Translations under genes and position numbers: made by a program
Assembly (NCBI GenBank): GCA_021734245.1
Contig: JAIPJH010000021.1
Coordinates: 1-34,817 of the forward strand
Origin: Candidatus Cloacimonadota bacterium
Lineage (GTDB): Bacteria > Cloacimonadota > Cloacimonadia > Cloacimonadales > TCS61
DNA: 34,817 bases
Direction of reading: 5' to 3'
Notes under the pieces: generated by a model
Databases searched by the model: none
The model's input: only the letters and a program-made list of their open reading frames with translations
Told to the model about the DNA's origin: nothing
Shown: positions 1 through 8,415 of the stretch, piece by piece
Numbering within the stretch: the first letter of the stretch is position 1
Layout: each line of letters opens with the position of its first letter

Positions 1-2
1 TT

Positions 3-101
3 ATTACAGGTTGGCTGAAGTTCTTAAATACTGCTTTAATAGAATCGGGTTATACAGAAAAATTACCTATCAGAAGCAGAAAAATGAACTTCTACAATTG
101 A
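3..101 (+). CDS. C-terminal tail of an upstream gene (partial)
   Basis: Frame 3 is open from the window edge to a TGA at 99-101 and gives 32 residues beginning ITGWLKFLNT and ending RSRKMNFYN. The composition (aromatic, mixed charge) looks like real protein rather than repeat DNA. The other frame open here, 2-118, gives a less protein-like peptide. The family cannot be recognised from so short a tail. It lies on the same strand as the next gene, 220 bases upstream of it. Confidence 0.35.
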   Translation: MTGWLKFLNTALIESGYTEKLPIRSRKMNFYN

Positions 102-119
102 GGGTGTCATGCTTTTAAT

Positions 120-140
120 ATTTTTTCGGGGGATGCGTGG
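120..140 (+). repeat. Single copy of the CGGGGGATGCG end-repeat
   Basis: The motif ATTTTTTCGGGGGATGCG here is nearly identical to the two inverted ends of the element at 12232-12576 (ATTTTTCGGRGGATGC). Only one copy is visible in this neighbourhood; a partner, if any, would be left of the window. The remainder of 102-321 holds a TTGACA at 154-159 without a convincing -10 partner, and otherwise nothing recognisable before the gene at 322. Confidence 0.6.
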
Positions 141-321
141 TTAACTTTTCTATTTGACAACTTCTTCCAAATATTAAATTCTCGAAATTGTAATTTAGAT
201 TCTAAAGAATTAAGAAATAATTGTGTGGTTTAATATGATTCGGATTCATCAACACAACTTCGGATTACAGAATCTACTTTGGTTAAATTTAGATTTTTTC
301 AAACGTGCTAAAGGAAGATGT

Positions 322-2421
322 ATGAAAAAAAATTTATCTATATTATTTATTCTATTTATTATTAATTTATCCGCAACAATTATCAACATCCCTGCAGATC
401 AACCGACGATACAAGCTGGGATCGATGCAGCTGTAGATGCCGATACAGTATTGGTTCAACCTGGAACGTATATCGAAAATATTAATTACAATGGGAAGAA
501 TATTACTGTTGGATCACTTTTTATTACAACTCAGAATTCCAGTTATATCGATCAAACTATTATTGATGGAAGTCAGAACAATAGCGTTGTTATCTTTCAA
601 AACGATGAAGATTCGACAGCTGTTTTGTGCGGATTTACGATTACTAATGGAAACGCGAACGAAGGTGGTGGGGGAATTCTATGTTTTACAGCTAGCCCGA
701 CAATAAATAATCTAATAATAGTCGGCAATTCAGCTTTTGATGATGGAGGTGGTATCCATTTTTATCATTCAGATGCTGTAATATCTGATGTAATTATCGA
801 TAGTAATGATGCTATTCAAGGAGGAGGAATTCACTTTTGGAATTCGAGTTCAACAGTTAATAATTTACAAGTCATGAATAATGATGCTTCAGGACAAGGT
901 GGAGGAATTTTTATATCGCATAATTCAAATTTAGAGTTTATTAATGTAACGATAAATTCCAATGAGTCCTCAGATGAGGGTGGCGGTTTTTTTTGTGATG
1001 AATCTTGCATCTTAAATATCAATAACACTTTAATAGAAAATAATGAATCTGCTTGGAGCTCTGGTGGTGGAATATATTGCCAAGATAGTTATTTAAATAT
1101 CTCTAATTCAAATATTATTAATAATCATTCAGAATTATCTGGTGGCGGTATATCATTAATCTTTACGAATGCTATTTTATTGAATTTGGTGATAGAAAAC
1201 AACTATTCCTTGGATGAAAATGGTGGTGGGATAAGTTGCGATGAAGTATCAAATATGGTGTTGCAGAACTCCATTGTTAAAAATAATGAAGCTATATTTG
1301 GTGGGGGTTTAAGTTTATCAACTCCTGAGGTTTTGCTATATAATGTACTAATAAGTGAAAATCAGGCTTTAGAAAAAGGTGGTGCCATATATTGTTGGAG
1401 TTTTAATCCGATATTTAGAAATGTCACAATTAGTAATAATACGGCAAATGGAAATGCTGGTGGAATATTTTGTCATCATTCTAACCCTATATTAACTGAT
1501 TGTATTTTATGGAATAACTCTCCTCAAGAGGTATATTATTATATGTATAATTCTCCATCTTCCATCACAGTTTCTTACTCAAATATACAAGGTGGAGAAA
1601 CTGGAATAGTAACAAATAATAACGGAACTGTAAACTGGTTAGATGGCAATATCGATCAAGATCCAGCGTTTGATAGTGCATCAGAATTGCCTTATTCGTT
1701 AACCTTGTATTCACCATGCATTAATGCTGGAATTCCAGATACAACAGGTTTGAATTTACCAGATTTGGACTTAGCTGGAAATCCCAGAATTTTTGATGAT
1801 CGGATAGATATGGGAGCATACGAATTTCAATCTGAAGCATTCGATGCAGAATTTGAAGCAGATATAACTCAAGGTACAGCACCATTGGAGGTATGCTTCA
1901 CTGATCTTTCGAACGGTGATCCAATTTACTGGGGATGGGATTTTGATAATGATGGAATTCTGGATTCCGATTTAGAGAATCCCTCCTTTAACTATGAAGT
2001 TCCAGGTACCTATTCTGTTTCTTTATCTGTGAGTAACGGAACATATTCTGATACAGAAGTGAAGGTAGATTACATTACAGTTTCCGAAACTGGTGTGAAC
2101 GAAATGATTTCTTCAGATTACGCGCTTTCCAACTATCCAAATCCTTTCAATCCATCAACTACAATTAGCTTTTCTGTATCACAATCGCCCTCGATTGTTG
2201 AAATAGCAATCTTTAACTTAAAAGGACAGAAAATTAGAACTTTCGTTCCGAGCTCGTGTCATCCTGAGTCTGTCGAAGGACGAGGAACACCAAATAATTA
2301 TTCAGTCGTTTGGAACGGTAATGATGAGTCTGGAAATTCAGTCGGTTCAGGAATCTATTATTACAAATTGTTCGTGAATGGAAAAACTGAAGCTGTGAGG
2401 AAGTGCATGCTTCTCAAATAG
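322..2421 (+). CDS. Secreted right-handed beta-helix protein with PKD domain and C-terminal sorting domain
   Basis: The product is 699 residues. The start at 322 is preferred over in-frame upstream starts (from 223) because it follows AGGAAG and opens a signal peptide (MKKNLSILFILFIINLSA). After it comes a beta-helix-type start (IPADQPTIQAGIDAA...DTVLVQPGTY), then about a dozen turns marked by GGGI/GGGG motifs and asparagine-rich steps, typical of pectin-lyase-fold surface proteins. Around residues 510-590 sits a PKD domain (GDPIYWGWDFDNDG, PGTYSVSLSVSNG). The last 85 residues form the FlgD-Ig-like sorting module (NYPNPFNPSTTISF to KCMLLK). A repeat-derived segment (SCHPESVEG) interrupts this module. 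The substrate is unknown; probably exported and surface-exposed. It is 8 bases upstream of the next gene, a likely two-gene operon. Confidence 0.85.
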   Translation: MKKNLSILFILFIINLSATIINIPADQPTIQAGIDAAVDADTVLVQPGTYIENINYNGKNITVGSLFITTQNSSYIDQTIIDGSQNNSVVIFQNDEDSTAVLCGFTITNGNANEGGGGILCFTASPTINNLIIVGNSAFDDGGGIHFYHSDAVISDVIIDSNDAIQGGGIHFWNSSSTVNNLQVMNNDASGQGGGIFISHNSNLEFINVTINSNESSDEGGGFFCDESCILNINNTLIENNESAWSSGGGIYCQDSYLNISNSNIINNHSELSGGGISLIFTNAILLNLVIENNYSLDENGGGISCDEVSNMVLQNSIVKNNEAIFGGGLSLSTPEVLLYNVLISENQALEKGGAIYCWSFNPIFRNVTISNNTANGNAGGIFCHHSNPILTDCILWNNSPQEVYYYMYNSPSSITVSYSNIQGGETGIVTNNNGTVNWLDGNIDQDPAFDSASELPYSLTLYSPCINAGIPDTTGLNLPDLDLAGNPRIFDDRIDMGAYEFQSEAFDAEFEADITQGTAPLEVCFTDLSNGDPIYWGWDFDNDGILDSDLENPSFNYEVPGTYSVSLSVSNGTYSDTEVKVDYITVSETGVNEMISSDYALSNYPNPFNPSTTISFSVSQSPSIVEIAIFNLKGQKIRTFVPSSCHPESVEGRGTPNNYSVVWNGNDESGNSVGSGIYYYKLFVNGKTEAVRKCMLLK
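2258..2280 (+). repeat. GTCATCCTGAG...TCGAAGGA element inside a coding sequence
   Basis: A short copy of the repeat found intergenically at 33948, 34290 and 34749, reduced to its two conserved ends (GTCATCCTGAG and GTCGAAGGA). It is read in frame and encodes SCHPESVEG between two beta-strands of the sorting domain. The homologous domain at 22917-25535 lacks this segment. Confidence 0.75.
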
Positions 2422-2429
2422 GAGATGAG

Positions 2430-4565
2430 ATGAAAAAAATCCTGATATTTTTATTACTACATCTAATTGCTTGTTCTCTGTTTTCAGAGATTGAGTACAA
2501 TCTGGAATTTTTAATTAATGACATTAACCCCGAAGATCGTGTAAAAGAGGTTTGGTTAGATGATATGGATGAAAATGGTGAAGAAGAAATCTGGGTATTT
2601 TATTATCATCAAGTAACCAATGATTATATCGACTATTTCCGATTAGTTTCATTCGATTTTCAAGGTACTATATTATCATCTTTTACCAAATACTTTGAAC
2701 AGGATATTGTTTTTAAAGGATGTTCATTAGTAAAATCAGACGGGATAAATTACAGAATTGAATTATACCAGTACTATATTGACAATCCACCACATATGTT
2801 TCCGCTACCTGTTTGTAAAATTGAATTATATAATAACGAATCGAACATGTTAGTAGATACTTATCATTTAGAAATAAATGAACCTTTTTCTACTGTTGAG
2901 TTAACTGAATTCGATTGCAATTTTATCAGACACAAAAAAGTTGATAATAATGATTATGTATATTTAGGTCTATATCAAGGCTGGACAAGTGTTTATTGGC
3001 TCGATATGACTAGGCTTTATAGGTTTCAAATTTTGCAGAATTCAATTGCTTTAATAGAAGAAATTGAAGATGGTGGGAAAGATATTATATTTAATGAAAA
3101 TTATGATTATTTCTTTTCTGTTTATTCTAAAAATTGGCATAGTTATCCATATGGTGGAGGAAAAAACTCTTCAATCAATAAGTTGTCACTTTCAGTTCCA
3201 ACAACCGGTTACGCAATACAAAATGAACCAACTACAGATTTATTGTATGTTTTATCAAAGAACGATTTATTAATTTCCACTTATGGTTTAACTACTGCAA
3301 AAAGTTACTATTATAATGGCGGATACAATATTGAATTAAAAACTTATTTACCTGATTTTTCTGGAATTGTTTGGCAGGATACTATAGATGTTTTGTATTC
3401 TGCTCGTATTTTAAACTCAACATGTATAAATGTTGAGCAAATGTTTGATTGTATTCTTCTTTATTATAAATCTTCAAGCTCTACACCTAAAGTTGAATTA
3501 AGAAATAGAGTTAATGGTGAAGTATTACTCAATCAGGAAACAACTTTTGTGCCAGAAACTATAATAAGAAATCAGACTGGAGATTTGATTTTTATGGATC
3601 ATGGAGATGCATCAACTCAGATCGATGTATATAGTGTAAATATTGATTTCAATTTCCCTCCTTTTGTAATCTTTCCAATTAATGATATCGAAGTCGATGA
3701 AGATTTTTCCGATCCAATAGAGATCAATCTGGATTTTTATTTTGCTGATCCTGATGAAGACGAACTAAGTTATTCTTTTGAAATAGATAACGTTATTGTT
3801 GATCTGGCAATTGATGAAAATATTTTAACAATTACAGCATTAGAAAATTTAAATGGAAACGCAACTGTTACTATTACTGCTGATGATGGAATTAATCAAG
3901 CTTCAAGGGAAACATGCGAAACAACATTTGATCTTTTGATATCACCGGCAAACGATCCACCACAAATAATTAGCTATTTACCAGAAGATTTATCTTTTAC
4001 AATAACCGAAGAACAGGAAGTAAATTTCGAAGTAGAAGCTGAAGATGTCGATAGTGATGAAATTTATGTCTGGTTCGTAAATGGAGAAGATCAAAATAAT
4101 CCGGAAAATACTTTCTTGTATTATTTCTCTGAAAACGGAGATTACGAGATCCAATGTATTGTGAGCGATGATGAATTCGATGTAGAAAATACCTGGAATG
4201 TGACTGTGGAATTAACAGGTACAATTAATAATTCTGTTTTAAAAACTGAATTGATTGGAAACCACCCAAATCCATTCAATCCAAGAACAGAGATCAGATT
4301 TCAGATTTCAGAAGTCAGACAAATCGAAAATGCAGAAATATCTATTTATAATCTAAAAGGACAGAAGGTGATAACGCTGCCTGTCATCCTGAGTGATCCG
4401 GCACTGCCGGATTGTATCGAAGGATCAGGCACGCCAAATAGTTATTCAGTTATTTGGAACGGAAAAGACGAATCAGGGAAATCAGTAGGTTCTGGAATAT
4501 ACTATTACAATCTGAACGTGGATGGAAAAACAGAAGCTGTGAAAAAATGTTTACTTTTGAAATAA
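2430..4565 (+). CDS. Secreted protein with Ig/cadherin-like repeats and C-terminal sorting domain
   Basis: The product is 711 residues. The start at 2430 follows GGAG and opens a signal peptide (MKKILIFLLLHLIACSLFS). Residues up to about 410 form an unrecognised beta-rich, aromatic region that resembles FG-GAP/VCBS-type ectodomains in composition (DDMDENGEEEIWVFYY near the N-terminus), but no family can be named with certainty. Around 415-510 is a cadherin-like domain (FADPDEDELSYSFEI...TVTITADDGIN). Around 515-605 is a PKD/Ig-like domain (VEAEDVDSDEIYVWFVNG). The last 100 residues are the same sorting module as the preceding gene, ending KCLLLK, and are again interrupted by a repeat-derived insert. 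It is probably cotranscribed with the upstream secreted protein; a hairpin terminator follows directly. Confidence 0.8.
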   Translation: MKKILIFLLLHLIACSLFSEIEYNLEFLINDINPEDRVKEVWLDDMDENGEEEIWVFYYHQVTNDYIDYFRLVSFDFQGTILSSFTKYFEQDIVFKGCSLVKSDGINYRIELYQYYIDNPPHMFPLPVCKIELYNNESNMLVDTYHLEINEPFSTVELTEFDCNFIRHKKVDNNDYVYLGLYQGWTSVYWLDMTRLYRFQILQNSIALIEEIEDGGKDIIFNENYDYFFSVYSKNWHSYPYGGGKNSSINKLSLSVPTTGYAIQNEPTTDLLYVLSKNDLLISTYGLTTAKSYYYNGGYNIELKTYLPDFSGIVWQDTIDVLYSARILNSTCINVEQMFDCILLYYKSSSSTPKVELRNRVNGEVLLNQETTFVPETIIRNQTGDLIFMDHGDASTQIDVYSVNIDFNFPPFVIFPINDIEVDEDFSDPIEINLDFYFADPDEDELSYSFEIDNVIVDLAIDENILTITALENLNGNATVTITADDGINQASRETCETTFDLLISPANDPPQIISYLPEDLSFTITEEQEVNFEVEAEDVDSDEIYVWFVNGEDQNNPENTFLYYFSENGDYEIQCIVSDDEFDVENTWNVTVELTGTINNSVLKTELIGNHPNPFNPRTEIRFQISEVRQIENAEISIYNLKGQKVITLPVILSDPALPDCIEGSGTPNSYSVIWNGKDESGKSVGSGIYYYNLNVDGKTEAVKKCLLLK
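4383..4424 (+). repeat. GTCATCCTGAG...TATCGAAGGA element inside a coding sequence, with internal palindrome
   Basis: The same conserved ends as the intergenic copies, with a different centre: a perfect palindrome ATCCGGCACTGCCGGAT at 4396-4412. It is read in frame as VILSDPALPDCIEG within the sorting domain, at the same structural position as the copy at 2258. Confidence 0.75.
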
Positions 4566-4567
4566 AA

Positions 4568-4596
4568 AGCACCGAAATCCCATCAATTCCGGTGCT
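4568..4596. terminator. Bidirectional hairpin terminator between convergent genes
   Basis: AGCACCG at 4568-4574 pairs with CGGTGCT at 4590-4596. A-tracts lie on both outer sides (4564-4568 and 4597-4604), so either strand would show a run of U on one flank. It lies between the stop codons of a plus-strand and a minus-strand gene. Confidence 0.6.
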
Positions 4597-4608
4597 AAAA
4601 AAAAGCAA

Positions 4609-4935
4609 TTACGCTAATGCTTCTTCCACTGTTCCTGTGATCTTGAAAATTGGCAGGAAACCGGCAATATCAAAAATTTCCTTAATATGATCTTCCATAT
4701 TGCAGATGATCAGTTCACCAGCTACTTTCTTTGTAGTTTTCATTGCCAGCAAAAGCACCCGCAATCCTGCACTGCTGATATATTCCAGACCGGTAAAATC
4801 TAAAATAATTTTGGTTCTGTCTTTCTGAATAACCGGAATTAATTCACCTTCCAGTTCGGTAGCCGTTGTAGCATCCAATCTGCCAATTACACTCATTACC
4901 AGAGCATCATCTCTTTTTTCTTGTTTGATCTCCAT
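4609..4935 (-). CDS. STAS-domain anti-sigma factor antagonist (RsbV/SpoIIAA-like)
   Basis: 108 residues, the full length of a single STAS domain. The signature DFTGLEYISSAGLRVLL at residues 46-62 carries the serine expected to be phosphorylated by the partner kinase (S55 by alignment with the DSxGL motif of the family). When dephosphorylated, such proteins bind the anti-sigma kinase and release its target. A strong SD (GGAGG) lies 4 bases before the ATG, in the 10-base gap after the anti-sigma gene, so the two are surely cotranscribed. The SpoIIE-type phosphatase upstream is the obvious enzyme to reactivate it. No sigma factor gene is visible in the window, so the output target is unknown. 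Confidence 0.88.
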   Translation of the reverse strand: MEIKQEKRDDALVMSVIGRLDATTATELEGELIPVIQKDRTKIILDFTGLEYISSAGLRVLLLAMKTTKKVAGELIICNMEDHIKEIFDIAGFLPIFKITGTVEEALA

Positions 4936-4945
4936 TATTCCTCCG

Positions 4946-5383
4946 TCATTTTACTTTTTTCTTCATCTTTAAAATATTTTTTCCGTTTTCTCTTCTATAA
5001 TTTATCTCACACATCATTTTTTTTACCAGATGTATTCCAAGTCCACCTATTTTTCTTTCGTCCACCGATTTATCCAGATCAGGTTCCGGCAAAATGAGCG
5101 GATCAAATTTCTTACCGTCATCTGTAATGATCAAGTTCAGAAAGTTATCATCGATCCACCAATCAATTTCTATTTCATGTTCTTTATCATCTTCGAAGCC
5201 ATAGGAAATTATGTTCATCAGAATCTCTTCCAATACCAGATTTATCTCGAACATCGGTTTCATGGGAACGTCATTTTTTTCACAGTAGTTTTCCATCACC
5301 TGGCTCATACGGGTAATTTCCGACTTTTCATTTTTCAGGATTTCTTTTCTTTTTTCCATAATTATCTCATATTCCTTTAGCAA
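4946..5383 (-). CDS. Anti-sigma factor / serine-protein kinase (RsbW-like HATPase_c)
   Basis: 145 residues with the GHKL ATPase boxes of the RsbW/SpoIIAB family: N-box around E53 and N57 (LEEILMNIISYG), D88-DG90 (ITDDGKKFDP), and the glycine-rich lid GGLGIHLVKK at 113-122. These proteins phosphorylate the STAS antagonist and sequester a sigma factor or another effector. I favour the TTG start at 5383 because AAGGAG (complement of 5392-5397) lies 8 bases upstream. The alternative is ATG at 5359, with a poorly spaced SD. The TTG and its SD lie within a dispersed repeat (5383-5454). It sits between the phosphatase and the STAS gene in one minus-strand run. Confidence 0.87.
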   Translation of the reverse strand: MLKEYEIIMEKRKEILKNEKSEITRMSQVMENYCEKNDVPMKPMFEINLVLEEILMNIISYGFEDDKEHEIEIDWWIDDNFLNLIITDDGKKFDPLILPEPDLDKSVDERKIGGLGIHLVKKMMCEINYRRENGKNILKMKKKVK

Positions 5384-5454
5384 AACCCTCGCTCCTTCTT
5401 CGTGGGACAGCTCCCCTGAAAGGAAGCGAATAAGGAATTCTAATATTTTTCATT
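5383..5454 (-). repeat. Dispersed GGACAGCTCCC element, copy 1
   Basis: Shares AAACCCTC, GGACAGCTCCC, a hairpin-like centre (GCTCCCC...GGAAGC, degenerate here) and a TATTTTTCATT end with the copy at 26782-26847. It occupies most of the 131-base gap between the phosphatase and anti-sigma genes; the rest of the gap, to 5514, shows nothing else. Confidence 0.6.
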
Positions 5455-5514
5455 TCCAAATTCTTCACCTGGAAAAGAGAAATGTCGAAGACAAAAGGGT
5501 TTATTGTAATCATC

Positions 5515-7434
5515 TCAAATTAAATATTTTATTACCATCAAGGTAATATCATCCGATTGTTCAGCGTCACCGGTAAATTCTTTAACGGTTTTCAGCGTTT
5601 TTTCGGTCAGTTGCCGTGGAGTTTCATCCGTTGCTTTTTTCAGGAAATCTTCCATTCTTTCGTAGGAAAATTCATTATCATTTATATCCATAGCTTCATT
5701 TACTCCATCGGTGTAGAGATAAATAATATCTTCCTTTTCCAGTTTTATTTTTTTGCAGGTATAATCACAATCTTCCCAAACTCCCAAAGCCATTCCTTCA
5801 GTATTTTCCAATTGTGAGATCTTTCCACCGGGTTTTATAAGATAAGGTGGATTGTGACCGGCATTGCAATAATTGAATTCTCCTGTTTTAACATTGAAAA
5901 TGGCTATAAAAGTTGTACAGAACATCGCTGAATCGTTATCAATGCAAAGATCCTGGTTAACTTCCTTCATAATCTGGTGTGGAAGATGTACTTCGCTAGC
6001 TTTAGCTTTTATAAGCGTTTTCGTTACAGCCATAAACAGTGATGCAGAAACACCTTTTCCGGAAACATCAGCAATTATTGTAACCAGATTATCTTCATCC
6101 AGAAAGAAAAAATCATAAAAGTCTCCGGCAACTTCTTTGGCAGGAATATTACGTGCAAACAGGGCAAACTCGGTTCTATCTGGAAAGGGTGGGAAAATTC
6201 GAGGAATCAGAGATTCCTGAATATTTCGGGCAATTCGCAATTCACTTTCTACCGATTCTTTTTCTTTGGTGGCAGCAGTCAGGTCATTGATATAATGCTT
6301 CAGATCGATCACCATTTTATTGAAAACCATTGCCAGTTCATGGATTTCGTCTTTTCCTGTGATTTCTTCCATTTGAACTTCCAGATTTCCGGTAGCCAGT
6401 TCTTCCGCCATTCCCACCAGCTTTCTGATAGGATGTGTAATATTGAAAGCAGCCCAGATTATGATCAGAATAATTACAAAAAAGCCGATGATCATGAGAC
6501 CAAGATGTTTGATCACAATTGCATTTACTGCCGCCAAAATATCAACCTCAGGAATCACTGCTGAAAGAGTCCAACCGGTGGATTCTACAGGACTGTAAAC
6601 CATCCATTGACGATAACCCTTGATGGGATCGGGAAAAGAACTTACATTGCTGATTCCTTTCAGCATTTCTCTGCCGAATTCTCTCATTTCAGGCAGGTTG
6701 AATTTTTCAGCTTTACTGAAAATCGTTTCTTTCATCACGTCTTTATCATTTGGATGGTAAACATACGTTCCATATTGACTTATCAGGAAAGTGTAGCCCT
6801 CCATAATATCGATGTTTTTCATACGACGTCTGATATCTTCCAGAGAAATATTCACTGAAGCTATGGCTGCCAGTTTTCCATTAGTAAACACAGGAACGGA
6901 ATAAGAACACATTAGCACATGTCCGTTTGATTTTTGATAATACGGTTCTGTCCAAAAAGGTTTTCCCAATAGTTTTGGAATTGTGTACCAATCGGCATAA
7001 GTATAATCAGAAAATTCCGACATATCCTGAATTACAATTCCGTCCTTTCCTTTGAAAACATAAGGAGCCACGAGCTTTCGATCCTGCTTGAATGCGTAAG
7101 GTTCAAAAGCCAGAGTAAGACCATAAACATATGGATTATCCTCGATCAGTTTTTTTAAAAGTTTTTCAATATCTGTTTGTGAAGGTTTTTCCATTGTTTC
7201 ACAAAATTTCGCCAAAATGGTGGGAGCCTGAGCAATTTGGGTAAAATCCGTATTCAATTTTGCCGCATAATGTCCGGTTAGTTCCTGCATATAACTTTTG
7301 GTTTGCTGAAGAGCCTCTTCTTTGCTCCAATGATAATTGAAATATAAAATTACTCCATAAACTATTAGAAGTGGAATTCCAATTGAGAGAATTAGTTTCC
7401 AGATAATGGGACGTTTGATCTTGTATTTTTTCAT
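5515..7434 (-). CDS. Membrane receptor phosphatase: Cache sensor, HAMP, SpoIIE-type PP2C
   Basis: 639 residues. TM1 is about 11-32, followed by an extracytoplasmic double-Cache-like sensor (about 40-300, with the segment DWY...GKPFWTEPYYQ near 149-167 and GKLAAIASVNISLEDI near 186-201). TM2 is about 311-332, then HAMP (about 332-385), a coiled linker (385-410) and a PP2C/SpoIIE domain (about 420-639). Metal-binding acidic residues are all present: D438 in AGDFYD, D456 in IADVSGKG, D576 in YTDG, and D628/D629 in QSDDIT. It resembles RsbU-type phosphatases that dephosphorylate a STAS antagonist. The start overlaps the stop of the binding-protein gene (TAATG), implying translational coupling and suggesting that protein is its ligand-binding partner. 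Confidence 0.92.
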   Translation of the reverse strand: MKKYKIKRPIIWKLILSIGIPLLIVYGVILYFNYHWSKEEALQQTKSYMQELTGHYAAKLNTDFTQIAQAPTILAKFCETMEKPSQTDIEKLLKKLIEDNPYVYGLTLAFEPYAFKQDRKLVAPYVFKGKDGIVIQDMSEFSDYTYADWYTIPKLLGKPFWTEPYYQKSNGHVLMCSYSVPVFTNGKLAAIASVNISLEDIRRRMKNIDIMEGYTFLISQYGTYVYHPNDKDVMKETIFSKAEKFNLPEMREFGREMLKGISNVSSFPDPIKGYRQWMVYSPVESTGWTLSAVIPEVDILAAVNAIVIKHLGLMIIGFFVIILIIIWAAFNITHPIRKLVGMAEELATGNLEVQMEEITGKDEIHELAMVFNKMVIDLKHYINDLTAATKEKESVESELRIARNIQESLIPRIFPPFPDRTEFALFARNIPAKEVAGDFYDFFFLDEDNLVTIIADVSGKGVSASLFMAVTKTLIKAKASEVHLPHQIMKEVNQDLCIDNDSAMFCTTFIAIFNVKTGEFNYCNAGHNPPYLIKPGGKISQLENTEGMALGVWEDCDYTCKKIKLEKEDIIYLYTDGVNEAMDINDNEFSYERMEDFLKKATDETPRQLTEKTLKTVKEFTGDAEQSDDITLMVIKYLI

Positions 7435-8396
7435 TATTCTCCACTCCTATAGAAATCGCTATAAGTCGGAATCTTTTTTATGATGCCCTGCTGCTTTAGA
7501 ATTTCTGCAACTTTGTAATAATCATCTTCCTTAAGATTTCCCCAGGAAGTTCGCTTCTCCCCTGTTTGGTATTTTATCGATTCTTCGATAACATTCAGCA
7601 TCCATTTCTGAGCTGCATAATTCGTTTGCATTTTGTATTCATCACAGTATTTCAAAATAGTTATCAGTGTTTCTTCTTCGTTTTGGAAGGCAAATTCCCA
7701 ACCTTTCAGGCTGATCTCACAAATCTTATGTGTCAATTCAGGATTTTTGGTGTAAGTTTTATTGGTGGTATAAATTCCATCTTCTGGAAAGTTCAGATCA
7801 TAATCGCTGAAGAAGAATTTATTCAATTCATCTTCATTTGCACCGGAAAGAATCATCTTGTAATATTCGTTGTAATACATGGCAGAAGCTACATCCCAGG
7901 CTTCCGCCAGAAATCCGTAAATATTATAGGATTGCTTTATCGGAATATAATCGATCTGAAATTTATTGAAGAAAGCTTTGGGCTGAATTGTGAAATCGCC
8001 ACTCCACAAACTTATCTTTTTGCCCTTCATATCTTCCGGTTTTTCGATGCCGCTTTCTTTTTTGCTTACCAGCATCAAAGATGATTTCTGCAGGACCTGA
8101 CAAAAATTCAGGATATCCGCTCCTTCCGATTTGAGGGCAATAGTCTGGCTGAGCCAGGCAGTGCAAAAATCGATTTCTCCATCCAGCATTTTAGTTAACG
8201 GACTGCCGACTCCATCGGAAAACGAAAGCTGCATATCAATTCCTGCATCTTCATACATTCCTTGTTCGTAGGCCATTATAAAACCGGCAAATTGTGCCTG
8301 CGGAAACCAGTGAAGTTCCATTTTTATCGGTACAGATTCCGCAAAAAGAGCTACAACAAAACATGCTAATAAAATCACAATAAACTTTTTTTTCAT
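7434..8396 (-). CDS. NMT1/THI5-like periplasmic substrate-binding protein
   Basis: 320 residues from the ATG at 8396, which opens a signal peptide (MKKKFIVILLACFVVALFAES). The mature start LHWFPQAQFAGFIMAYEQGMY, followed by AGIDMQL, is the hallmark of the NMT1/THI5 periplasmic-binding fold, whose members bind pyrimidine precursors of thiamine, riboflavin, sulfonates and similar small molecules; the ligand here cannot be read. No ABC permease or ATPase gene is adjacent. Instead the gene ends in a TAATG overlap with a Cache-containing phosphatase. I infer that it acts as a soluble sensor subunit for signalling rather than transport. It could still serve an unlinked transporter. Confidence 0.82.
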   Translation of the reverse strand: MKKKFIVILLACFVVALFAESVPIKMELHWFPQAQFAGFIMAYEQGMYEDAGIDMQLSFSDGVGSPLTKMLDGEIDFCTAWLSQTIALKSEGADILNFCQVLQKSSLMLVSKKESGIEKPEDMKGKKISLWSGDFTIQPKAFFNKFQIDYIPIKQSYNIYGFLAEAWDVASAMYYNEYYKMILSGANEDELNKFFFSDYDLNFPEDGIYTTNKTYTKNPELTHKICEISLKGWEFAFQNEEETLITILKYCDEYKMQTNYAAQKWMLNVIEESIKYQTGEKRTSWGNLKEDDYYKVAEILKQQGIIKKIPTYSDFYRSGE

Positions 8397-8415
8397 AAAA
8401 TTAATATCCCTTTTT

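Noticed and set aside
5030-5380. 116-residue plus-strand open frame opposite the anti-sigma gene
   Set aside because: Antisense to a well-conserved HATPase gene; phenylalanine-rich peptide typical of a shadow frame.
7566-8084. 172-residue plus-strand open frame opposite the binding-protein gene
   Set aside because: Antisense shadow of a recognisable NMT1-like protein; no SD and no domain.
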